Origin: Blastocatellia bacterium
GTDB lineage: Bacteria > Acidobacteriota > Blastocatellia > Chloracidobacteriales > JADJPF01
Length of the DNA stretch: 8,679 nucleotides
Assembly: GCA_023265235.1 (NCBI GenBank)
Contig: JAHFUF010000064.1
Span: forward strand, 2,373 to 11,051
Reading direction: 5' to 3'
A program made the position numbers and the translations under genes. Of the stretch, positions 1-5,621 are shown piece by piece. The notes below the pieces were generated by a model. It ran no database searches and had not been told where the DNA came from. It was given only the letters and a program-made list of their open reading frames with translations. Position 1 is the stretch's first letter. The number at the start of each line of letters is the position of its first letter.

Positions 1-1
1 T

Positions 2-1606
2 TCTCGTGGGCTTGAATATACTATTGCTCGTCAAACAATTACTGTTAATGCTGGTCAGGATACAAAAATGGATTTTGCCTTAGAACGTGTAGTTGATACA
101 AAAGGCTTTGTTTCTGCTGATTTCCATGTTCATTCTGGCAAAAGTTTTGACGCTAGTGTCCCATTAGAAGAACGGATTCGTAGTTTTGCCGCAGAAAATG
201 TTGAAGTCGTAGTTTCTACAGAACATAACTATATTGCTGACTATGCTCCTATAGTAAGTAAATTAATGCTTACTAAGGTTATGAAAACTATTGTAGGTGA
301 TGAGTTAACCACTAGCCTACCTACACCGCTTTTCCCACAAGCTTTTGGGCATCACATTGCTTTTCCAATAGTAGAACAGCCTCTTGCTCCTAGACGTGGT
401 GCACCATTTACTGAGTATGTTCCTGCTGCAACTTTTTATGATCGTGTCAAAATGATGAACCCTACCCCAAACAATAAACAAGTTATTCAACTTAATCACC
501 CTCGTGCAGGGCTTGCTGGATTAACTTTAATAGGTTTGTTCAACATTGTTAACTATAGTCCTACTCGCCCAATTCCAATTGCTTTTACTGTTGGTAGCCA
601 ATTAACTTCAACTACTAAGAATATTGATTTTGATGCAATGGAACTTATGAATGGAGATAGTGTTGCAGGTTTCCAAGTAACTCGTAATGATTGGTTTGGT
701 TTAATTAACCAAGGCTTTACCAAGACTGCAACAGCTGTTTCTGATTCTCATCGTGCTGTAGTAGAAACCCCAGGATTTCCTGTTAGCTTTGTTGCTAGTC
801 CAACCGATGATCCAAGCGCGGTTAAAGATGAAATGGTAACAAGCGCAGTATTATCACGTAACCTAGTTGGTACTTCTGGGCCATTTATTCGCTTTAATAT
901 TCAAGGTCAACCAATTGGCTCTTTAGTCAAAAAACAAACTGGTAAATTAAAAGTAGATATTACCGTTAGTGCTCCTGCTTGGGTGCCTGTTGATGAAGTA
1001 AGACTTTTAGAAAATGGCAAGGTTGTAATGACTTTTGATGCTAATAGCAAAGTTAAAGTTAATCCTGCTCCATCTGATCCTACTTCTAATCAAGGAGTAG
1101 AGCGACTTAAGGTTATAGGCTTAAAGGTTAAACCTTCTAACAAAGATTCTTTCTTTACTGTAGAAGCAGGAATTAAACTTCCAATAGTTGCTGACCTAAA
1201 TGGTGATGGTGTTATTGATACGGGCGATACAAATGGTGATGGTAAAGTTGATGCTGCGGACAGAGGTTTTGTTCAACCACCTTCGCCACCAATCTACGCA
1301 CAAATTGCACCAGGGTTTACTTCTCTAGGTTTTACCAACCCAATTTTTATTGATCGTAATGGAAATGGTAAATTTGACAATGCTGGTGTTAGTGCTAGTG
1401 CCCAATTTATCGATACTCCAGCCCAACCAATTGATATTGAAACAGACGTAGTAGAAAGCTTATCTGATGAAAGACATCATATTCGTTTCCCTTGGTATGG
1501 ACTCAAAGTTGGTGCTGAAGAAATTAAACTCTTGCATCAAATGCTAGATGAAACTACTCGCCGACTAATACAAGCAAAACAAGGCGAAAAAGACAATGAG
1601 AAGTAA
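2..1606 (+). CDS. PHP-domain metallohydrolase, CehA/McbA type, with EF-hand-like calcium loops (5' truncated)
   Basis: The reading frame is open from base 2, so the gene begins outside the window; the ATG at 68 is probably an internal methionine. The upstream 22 codons look like the end of a beta-rich (carboxypeptidase-regulatory-like) domain. Counting from that Met, a PHP metal site is visible: ADFHVHS (H20, H22), STEHN (E52, H53), GDE (E79), GHH (H95, H96), NHPRAG (H144) and SDSH (D226, H228). In the PHP superfamily such residues bind two or three metals for hydrolysis of ester or phosphoester bonds; CehA/McbA members are the nearest recognisable type, but the substrate here cannot be told. 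Near the C-terminus two DxNxDGxxDxxD loops (376-387 and 387-398, sharing D387) and a degenerate third (DRNGNGKFDNAG, from 429) suggest calcium binding. Such loops fit an exported protein, though any signal peptide would lie upstream of the window. The last 11 bp overlap the next gene. Confidence 0.85.
   Translation, partial: SRGLEYTIARQTITVNAGQDTKMDFALERVVDTKGFVSADFHVHSGKSFDASVPLEERIRSFAAENVEVVVSTEHNYIADYAPIVSKLMLTKVMKTIVGDELTTSLPTPLFPQAFGHHIAFPIVEQPLAPRRGAPFTEYVPAATFYDRVKMMNPTPNNKQVIQLNHPRAGLAGLTLIGLFNIVNYSPTRPIPIAFTVGSQLTSTTKNIDFDAMELMNGDSVAGFQVTRNDWFGLINQGFTKTATAVSDSHRAVVETPGFPVSFVASPTDDPSAVKDEMVTSAVLSRNLVGTSGPFIRFNIQGQPIGSLVKKQTGKLKVDITVSAPAWVPVDEVRLLENGKVVMTFDANSKVKVNPAPSDPTSNQGVERLKVIGLKVKPSNKDSFFTVEAGIKLPIVADLNGDGVIDTGDTNGDGKVDAADRGFVQPPSPPIYAQIAPGFTSLGFTNPIFIDRNGNGKFDNAGVSASAQFIDTPAQPIDIETDVVESLSDERHHIRFPWYGLKVGAEEIKLLHQMLDETTRRLIQAKQGEKDNEK
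1193..1261 (+). other. Tandem EF-hand/dockerin-like calcium-binding loops within the PHP protein
   Basis: This stretch encodes two back-to-back 12-residue loops of the form DxNxDGxxDxxD: DLNGDGVIDTGD and DTNGDGKVDAAD, in which the last Asp of the first is the first Asp of the second. This is the classic calcium-ligand spacing of EF-hand, dockerin type I and thrombospondin type 3 loops. A third weaker copy, DRNGNGKFDNAG, begins at 1352. The flanking helices typical of a true EF-hand are not obvious, so a dockerin-like or structural calcium role is as likely. No cohesin partner is present in the window. Confidence 0.75.
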
Positions 1607-1946
1607 GTTTGCGGTTTTAATGATAATTTGTGTAATGGCAATCACAGCTATTGCTCATACTGTGCCAAAAGAAGAAGTGATTATTTACATAAATAGTAAA
1701 GAAGTAAAACAGTCTGCTTGTGTAGAAAAAGCTGAGATGCAGAAAGATTTACCCCGCTTGTTAGTTGTAGAAGTTGGTGATTGCTGGTTTAAGCTTAGTG
1801 AAAAAGAGCGGCGTATTTTTGCAAAAAAATGGCACATCATTTGGCAACATAGCGTTCCTAATGGGATTGTCTCAGTAATTGAAAAAAGCACAGGTGAGGC
1901 AGTAGTAAGTTTTCGTCCTGATGGTCGTATAGATTTAACCAAGTAG
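1596..1946 (+). CDS. Small exported protein of unknown function
   Basis: A 116-residue protein I do not recognise. The N-terminus looks like a Sec signal peptide: basic start (MRSK), a hydrophobic core at about residues 5-20, and a plausible signal peptidase I site after AIA (residue 20). There is no lipobox at that site, although C12 lies inside the hydrophobic core. The mature part would be about 96 residues, polar and Lys/Glu-rich, with two cysteines (C42, C63) that could form a disulfide in the periplasm. It ends with VVSFRPDGRIDLTK, which resembles a beta-strand-turn-strand end. The ATG overlaps the stop of the preceding PHP gene by 11 bp, so the two are probably cotranscribed and translationally coupled. 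The ribosome site is weak (AAGG about 11 bp upstream). An in-frame ATG at 1620 is possible but would shorten the signal peptide. Confidence 0.72.
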   Translation: MRSKFAVLMIICVMAITAIAHTVPKEEVIIYINSKEVKQSACVEKAEMQKDLPRLLVVEVGDCWFKLSEKERRIFAKKWHIIWQHSVPNGIVSVIEKSTGEAVVSFRPDGRIDLTK

Positions 1947-1970
1947 CTTATTATCATTTTTAATTCATTT

Positions 1971-1991
1971 GTAGGGGCGAACTGTTCGCCC
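1971..1991 (+). repeat. REP-like palindrome (copy 1), possible bidirectional terminator
   Basis: GTAGGGGCGAA / CTG / TTCGCCC contains a perfect 7-bp stem (1975-1981 with 1985-1991) and a 3-nt loop. It lies between two convergent genes (ends 1946 and 2081), where a shared terminator would be useful, but no clean T-run follows (TTCTTATCTTT). A similar palindrome with the same TAGGGGC left arm, GCCC right arm and a nearby CTTAT occurs at 5594-5617 on the other strand, which points to an interspersed REP-like family rather than a dedicated terminator. Confidence 0.6.
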
Positions 1992-2013
1992 TTCTTATCT
2001 TTAAATATAAGAA
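1992..2013. repeat. AT-rich inverted repeat abutting REP-like copy 1
   Basis: TTCTTAT (1992-1998) pairs perfectly with ATAAGAA (2007-2013) across an 8-nt loop. It starts on the base after the preceding palindrome, so the two form a double hairpin between the convergent genes. The stem is AT-rich and weak, and no T-run follows on either strand, so a terminator role is only possible. It may simply be the tail of the repeat unit. Confidence 0.4.
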
Positions 2014-2080
2014 ACTAACAATTTTAATCTTAAATAAGCTTGAAAAATAATTTTGCACGCCTCATATAGTTTGCAACTCC

Positions 2081-3271
2081 TTATTCTGTAGCTCCTTTAT
2101 GTTTATCTGCTAATCGTTCAAGAATTACTTGCTCATCTCGTAACCATTGCTTTAATTGTTCTTCTGATGGCAGTTTTATTAGATATTGAGAAACGAAAAG
2201 CTGTTTGTCTAGTCCTGCGGTAGCATAGTGAACTTCCTCTCCATCCTTTTCAGCACAAAGTATTATTCCTATAGGTGTATTTTCGTCAGAATAGGCTACC
2301 TGATCTTTAAGATAGTTTAAGTAAAAATTCATTTGTCCTGCATCTTGATGGCTAAAGGCTCCTAGCTTTAAGTCTATTGCTATCAAACAACGTAACTTGC
2401 GATGATAAAAAAGTAGATCTAAGAAATAATGTTGTCCAGCTACAGTAATTCGATATTGCCTATCCATAAAGCAAAAATCACGTCCTAATTCATGAAGAAA
2501 CTCTTGGAGGTGCTCGATTAGAGCTTGTTCAAGCTGTGATTCTGAATAAGATCCTTGTTTCTCTAGCCCAATAAATTCCAAAATATAAGGATCGCGTAAA
2601 ATAGTCTTTGGGCTGTCTATTAGTTGACCTTCCTTTGCCAATGCCATTACAGCATCTTTGTCTTTGGATAACCCTACTCGTTCATAAAGCATACTATTCA
2701 TTTGACGTTTTAATTCTCTCACTGACCATCGGCTTTTTATACACTCTAGCTCATAGAATGCCCGTTTAATTGGAGCTTCAATTCGGCTTAATTCCAAAAG
2801 TTGTGACCAAGTAAGTCTAGAAAAGAGGTTTTCATAGTAAGCTGCATCTTGCCAATCTAGTGCTTGAAATGAAGAAGCGCGTTCTTGTAAAGAAGGAAAC
2901 ACAGGCAAAATAAATTGGCCAGACGTCTGGCTAATTTGATTTGTTTGATTATCTGTTCCAAAAAGTAGTTGAAAACTATTTAATTTAGCATTACTTGCAA
3001 TATTTACATAAGCTAAAGCAAATTGGCGAAAATTTTTTAAGTTTGAAAATGAAAAGCCCATAACCCCTATGGTTTTCAGATCATTAGCTAAATTTTCAAT
3101 CAAATGGCTTCCATAAGTTATTCTATCCTCTCCATTTTGCTCGTATTCAACAAGGTAAGCCCCTATCAACCAATTACGTAAGGTTAATATTTGATTAAGA
3201 CTTCTGCCTACTGCTAACTGAGAGCTAGTATTAATTTGATCAATGCTATTAACAACATCTTTATAATTCAC
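2081..3271 (-). CDS. yhcG: YhcG/DUF1016 family PD-(D/E)XK nuclease-like protein
   Basis: This 396-residue protein has the two-part architecture of the YhcG family. The N-terminal DUF1016 region (about 15-190) includes LTLRNWLIG, EQNGEDR and YGSHLIENLA and is probably helical and nucleic-acid binding. The C-terminal part (about 225-375) is PD-(D/E)XK nuclease-like: FLDLLFYH (D285), AIDLKLG (D300, K302) and AGQMNFYLNY (Q313), followed by IGIILC and YLIKLP. D285 and D300-x-K302 fit the metal-binding core, with Asp where family members commonly have Glu. The family is often found in defence or mobile contexts, but its substrate is not settled. The GTG start at 3271 has a good Shine-Dalgarno (AGAAGGA) a few bases upstream, and an in-frame TGA just before it excludes a longer protein. 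It stands alone: no methylase, specificity subunit or antitoxin is present in the window. Confidence 0.88.
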   Translation of the reverse strand: MNYKDVVNSIDQINTSSQLAVGRSLNQILTLRNWLIGAYLVEYEQNGEDRITYGSHLIENLANDLKTIGVMGFSFSNLKNFRQFALAYVNIASNAKLNSFQLLFGTDNQTNQISQTSGQFILPVFPSLQERASSFQALDWQDAAYYENLFSRLTWSQLLELSRIEAPIKRAFYELECIKSRWSVRELKRQMNSMLYERVGLSKDKDAVMALAKEGQLIDSPKTILRDPYILEFIGLEKQGSYSESQLEQALIEHLQEFLHELGRDFCFMDRQYRITVAGQHYFLDLLFYHRKLRCLIAIDLKLGAFSHQDAGQMNFYLNYLKDQVAYSDENTPIGIILCAEKDGEEVHYATAGLDKQLFVSQYLIKLPSEEQLKQWLRDEQVILERLADKHKGATE

Positions 3272-3298
3272 TTGTTCCTTCTTTCATTCATCAATCTT

Positions 3299-3340
3299 CG
3301 GCAAGGAGACCGCAGATTTAAGGCTACGGAGGAATTGCCG
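3299..3340 (-). repeat. Imperfect hairpin, possible relic of an IS200/IS605-type right end
   Basis: CGGCAA (3299-3304) pairs exactly with TTGCCG (3335-3340). Inside is a 6x6 internal loop, then a short CGCAG/CTACG stem with one mismatch. Read on the minus strand, the hairpin is followed by GAAGATTGATGAATG next to the yhcG ribosome site. This layout, a subterminal hairpin ending in TTGCCG followed by a TGATGAA-like tail, resembles right ends of TnpB-carrying IS200/IS605 elements from memory. No tnpA or tnpB coding remains, so at most it is a relic. Confidence 0.3.
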
Positions 3341-3356
3341 CCTCCATTAAAAATAT

Positions 3357-3375
3357 AGGAAGAAAAGTTCTTCCT
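3357..3375. repeat. Perfect 8-bp hairpin
   Basis: AGGAAGAA (3357-3364), loop AAG, TTCTTCCT (3368-3375). On the minus strand it is followed by ATATTTTTAA, a short T-rich run, so it could act as a weak intrinsic terminator for transcripts coming from mscS. The A-rich run on the other side (3379-3386) gives a T-run on the minus strand before the stem rather than after it. The stem is AT-rich and a terminator so far (about 320 bp) below the mscS stop would be unusual. Confidence 0.4.
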
Positions 3376-3446
3376 CTTAAAAAAAATGGATTACTCCTCA
3401 AGTCTCCGTTTACGCGGGTAAATTTGGCCTTGACAATGTTATTTGG

Positions 3447-3470
3447 CAGCTATTCTGCCAGCTATTCTGC
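3447..3470. repeat. 12-bp perfect tandem duplication
   Basis: CAGCTATTCTGC occurs twice head-to-tail (3447-3458 and 3459-3470). The unit is itself partly palindromic: the first copy with flanking bases gives GGCAG-CTATT-CTGCC (3445-3459), a 5-bp hairpin. The second copy's CTGC is also the beginning of the CTGCTAAG arm of the next stem. Replication slippage at a small hairpin would explain it. Confidence 0.7.
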
Positions 3471-3534
3471 TAAGCACTATCACTATACCCTTAGCAGTTC
3501 TAGAGCGACAGACTGGCTAGCATCTGGATAGTGC
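3467..3534. repeat. Overlapping, mutually exclusive stem-loops
   Basis: Three pairings are visible. Stem A: CTGCTAAG (3467-3474) with CTTAGCAG (3490-3497), perfect 8 bp. Stem B: GCACTATC (3474-3481) with GATAGTGC (3527-3534), perfect 8 bp. Stem C: TTAGCAGT (3491-3498) with ACTGGCTA (3512-3519), 8 pairs including one wobble, with one bulged G. B and C nest into a 61-nt hairpin. A excludes C because they share 3491-3497, while A with B would form a pseudoknot. The A loop also holds CACTAT twice in tandem (3475-3486). The complementarity is read directly; any RNA function is unproven. Confidence 0.5.
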
Positions 3535-3536
3535 AC

Positions 3537-3632
3537 AAAATGTAATGCTGAGAGCTTGAAAATATATACTATAATAGCTTAATAAATCAATAGGTTACAT
3601 CAATTTTTATTTGTTTTGCAGCACTACATTTT
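3537..3632. repeat. 96-bp interval bounded by 14-nt imperfect inverted repeats
   Basis: AAAATGTAATGCTG (3537-3550) and CAGCACTACATTTT (3619-3632) are inverted copies with 13 of 14 matches. The 68 bp between them are very AT-rich and hold the weak minus-strand promoter candidate. The layout resembles a small non-autonomous element (MITE), but I see no convincing target-site duplication at the outer edges and the arms are short. Confidence 0.4.
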
Positions 3633-3695
3633 TACCCATTTTGCTTATTCTCAATATTTTGTGGATTTCCTCTGGGAGTTTGTGAGAAATCTGGG

Positions 3696-4568
3696 TTAGG
3701 CAAAGGGCTTTTTGATTTCTTGCAAAACTGCAATAATTGGACTAGGAGTAAGTTGGATGTGCTCACGCTCAAAAGCTTGTTTAATAGTGAGTTTTACCTG
3801 ATTGCTTGTGGCCATCATACTTACTTCAGGTACTACCCAAAACCAAACCTCTAAGTTAATCACTGTACCAGAAAAATTAGTGATATTAACCACAATATGT
3901 GGCTCACTTGCAACACCTTCTATACTACTAATGGTAGATAGAATCAAATCTTTTACCTGTTCAAAAGAACTGTCAGCGTTAATACCCAAGGAGATTACTA
4001 TTCGTCGTGAGCTTTGAGGAGTATGTTTAGTTACTACAGCATTAAAGACTTTTGCATTGGGAATTGTAACCTCTTTACCATCAATAGTTCTAAGAATGGT
4101 AGCACGAATTGCTAGGTCTTCTACTACCCCTTCATATGTTTCAATTGTGACTGAATCACCAATCTTAAAAGGTCTAGAGGAAAGTAAGACTATGCCAGAA
4201 ATAAAATTAGCGATAATATCGCGAACAGCAAACCCTAATGCCGCACCTGTCAAACCTAGAGCCGCAAATATACCCGCAGCATCAACTTTTAATACACTGA
4301 TCATTACGGTTAAGCCAATTAACCAGGTAAATATCCCACCAATTTTTACAACAAGTGATTGGATGTTTTGATCTGCGCTGGTTTTGGTCATTGCTTGGCG
4401 AATTGCGCCGCGCACAAAACGTGATGTTAGCCAAGTAAAGACAATAACAAAAAGTGCAGAGCCTAGTTCTGGTAGAAAGTTGATCATTTTTAACCAAACA
4501 TTGGTATAAGCTTGACCAATTTGTTCCCAAATATCAGCAAAAGTTTTTTGTAAAATCGCCAACAACAT
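3696..4568 (-). CDS. mscS: Small-conductance mechanosensitive channel, MscS family
   Basis: At 290 residues this matches the length of the minimal three-helix MscS channels. Membrane segments are visible at about 34-50, 75-95 and 98-131. The third is the pore-lining type: Gly/Ala-rich GIFAALGLTGAALGFAVRD, then DIIANFISGIVLL and RPFKIGD at the start of the cytoplasmic beta domain (EGVVEDLAIRATILRTIDG, IPNAKV). The C-terminal alpha/beta part (about 185-280) completes the heptameric cytoplasmic vestibule. It sits in the inner membrane and opens when membrane tension rises, releasing solutes on hypo-osmotic shock. The ATG lies 2 bp after the oppF stop (TAGctATG) with no obvious Shine-Dalgarno, so it is probably the last gene of the peptide-transport operon and translated by coupling. 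Selectivity cannot be inferred. Confidence 0.93.
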   Translation of the reverse strand: MLLAILQKTFADIWEQIGQAYTNVWLKMINFLPELGSALFVIVFTWLTSRFVRGAIRQAMTKTSADQNIQSLVVKIGGIFTWLIGLTVMISVLKVDAAGIFAALGLTGAALGFAVRDIIANFISGIVLLSSRPFKIGDSVTIETYEGVVEDLAIRATILRTIDGKEVTIPNAKVFNAVVTKHTPQSSRRIVISLGINADSSFEQVKDLILSTISSIEGVASEPHIVVNITNFSGTVINLEVWFWVVPEVSMMATSNQVKLTIKQAFEREHIQLTPSPIIAVLQEIKKPFA

Positions 4569-4570
4569 AG

Positions 4571-5569
4571 CTATTTGTTAGTTAGAAAACATGCAACAAA
4601 ATGGTTTTTTCCAATATTAACAAATTTTGGTTCATTCGTTTTACACTGATCCATAACTTGAGGGCAACGAGTATGAAAATGGCATCCCAAAGGCGGGTTT
4701 AATGGACTAGGAACATCCCCTTGTAAAACAATATGTTGGCGTTGTTTTTCTACTTTTGGATCAGGTACAGGAACAGCAGAAATCAAGGCTTGGGTATAAG
4801 GATGAAGCGGGTTTTGATAAATCTCATTAGCGTCAGCAAGCTCTACTAGTTTGCCTAAGTACATTACGGCTACACGATTACTCATATGTCGGACTGCTCG
4901 TAAATCGTGAGAAATAAACAAATAGGTTAAAGAAAAATCTTTTTGTAGGTCTTGGAGAAGGTTCATCACCTGAGCTTGAATTGATACATCTAGTGCAGCA
5001 ATAGGCTCATCAGCAACAATAAAGTCAGGGTTAAGTGCTAAAGCGCGAGCAATTCCAATGCGCTGACGCTGACCACCAGAAAATTCATGCGGGTAGCGTT
5101 TAATAAATTGTGGATTTAAGCCTACACGCTCTATTAATTCTTGGACTTGTTTGTCTAACTGTTGCTTAGCTAAACTCTTAAACACCGTTAAAGGCTCGGA
5201 AATAATGTCTCCTATGGTCATTCTAGGATTAAGTGAGGCGTAAGGGTTTTGAAAAATCATTTGTAAGTGACGACGAAAAGGACGCATTTCCCGATCAGGT
5301 AATTTTGCTAGATTTGTACCTTGGAATAAAACTTCACCGCTAGTAGGTTTAATTAACTGTAATATTGCTCGGCCTGTAGTAGATTTCCCACAGCCAGATT
5401 CTCCTACTAGCCCTAGGGTTTCACCTTTTTTTATATCAAAAGAAACCCCATCAACAGCTTTTACAATACGAGGTTTACTACCCATTAAGCGATCAATTAA
5501 TCCACCACCGCTTAGATGGAAATGAACTTGTAAGTTATTGACTTCTAACAAAGTTTTATCTGTACTCAT
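4571..5569 (-). CDS. oppF: Oligopeptide/dipeptide ABC transporter ATP-binding protein, OppF/DppF type
   Basis: One of the two ATPases of a peptide importer; it pairs with OppD at the cytoplasmic face. From the ATG at 5569 (332 residues) the motifs run in order: Walker A GESGCGKS (56-63), Q-loop FQNP (106-109), ABC signature SGGQRQR (164-170), Walker B FIVADEP (183-189) and H-loop His221. The C-terminal oligopeptide-transporter extension carries four cysteines (C296, C302, C309, C327), the pattern linked in this family to an iron-sulfur cluster. An ATG at 5605 would add MCLPSFLCVIKI, but those residues are encoded inside a REP-like palindrome, whereas MSTDKTLLEVNNLQVHF is the usual family start. 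Neither start has a strong ribosome site: none is seen before 5569, while AGGGG precedes 5605. Peptide length preference (opp or dpp) cannot be decided from sequence. Confidence 0.93.
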   Translation of the reverse strand: MSTDKTLLEVNNLQVHFHLSGGGLIDRLMGSKPRIVKAVDGVSFDIKKGETLGLVGESGCGKSTTGRAILQLIKPTSGEVLFQGTNLAKLPDREMRPFRRHLQMIFQNPYASLNPRMTIGDIISEPLTVFKSLAKQQLDKQVQELIERVGLNPQFIKRYPHEFSGGQRQRIGIARALALNPDFIVADEPIAALDVSIQAQVMNLLQDLQKDFSLTYLFISHDLRAVRHMSNRVAVMYLGKLVELADANEIYQNPLHPYTQALISAVPVPDPKVEKQRQHIVLQGDVPSPLNPPLGCHFHTRCPQVMDQCKTNEPKFVNIGKNHFVACFLTNK

Positions 5570-5593
5570 AATTTTAATAACACATAAGAAAGA

Positions 5594-5617
5594 GGGCAGA
5601 CACATAGGTCTGCCCCT
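5594..5617 (-). repeat. REP-like palindrome (copy 2) between oppD and oppF
   Basis: GGGCAGAC (5594-5601) pairs perfectly with GTCTGCCC (5608-5615) across a 6-nt loop. On the minus strand it reads TAGGGGCAGAC...GTCTGCCC followed by CTTAT, matching the layout of the palindrome at 1971-1991. It fills much of the 52-bp gap between the oppD stop and the oppF start, while other gaps in this operon are 2-15 bp. It could stabilise or attenuate the transcript between the two ATPase genes. An ATG lies in the loop (5605-5603). Confidence 0.65.
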
Positions 5618-5621
5618 ATTT

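Larger units (their letters stand above)
3272..3695. other. 424-bp non-coding region rich in inverted and direct repeats
   Basis: No plausible gene lies between mscS and yhcG, which both read on the minus strand. The stretch contains at least six repeat structures, listed separately: a hairpin with CGGCAA/TTGCCG arms, a perfect 8-bp hairpin, a 12-bp tandem duplication, overlapping stems at 3467-3534, and 14-nt imperfect inverted repeats bounding 3537-3632. A weak minus-strand promoter candidate (TTGATT at 3590-3585, TATATA at 3568-3563, 16-bp spacing) could drive yhcG through a leader of roughly 280 nt. On the + strand a perfect TTGACA at 3430-3435 has only a poor -10 (TATTCT, 15-bp spacing). 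I saw no clear intrinsic terminator with a T-run after mscS, and no tRNA. Confidence 0.6.

Noticed and set aside
317..499. 60-residue minus-strand frame opposite the PHP gene
   Set aside because: It is antisense to the metal-binding region of a recognisable enzyme and has no supporting signal.
1685..1957. 90-residue open frame on the minus strand opposite the small exported protein
   Set aside because: It lies almost wholly antisense to a gene with a clear signal peptide and an operon-like overlap. Its composition (Ser/Cys/Thr-rich, no recognisable motif) looks like a shadow frame.
3430..3460. + strand promoter with perfect TTGACA at 3430-3435
   Set aside because: The only -10-like hexamer is TATTCT at 15-bp spacing, and the downstream + strand is antisense to mscS with no gene to express.
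3299..3534. A tRNA, rRNA fragment or CRISPR array in the structured spacer
   Set aside because: I found no T-loop GTTC-A consensus with matching arms, and the repeats are not regularly spaced with unique spacers.
3665..3691. Terminator just after mscS
   Set aside because: The inverted pair ATTTC/GAAAT with two further pairs has a bulge and no T-run on the minus strand, so it does not meet the pattern of an intrinsic terminator.
3802..4371. Two + strand open frames opposite mscS
   Set aside because: They are antisense to a strongly conserved MscS sequence and show no motif or ribosome site; the reverse complement of membrane-protein codons commonly leaves long open frames.
4282..4530. 82-residue minus-strand frame inside mscS
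   Set aside because: It overlaps mscS in another frame and encodes a Cys/Arg-rich sequence with no family resemblance.
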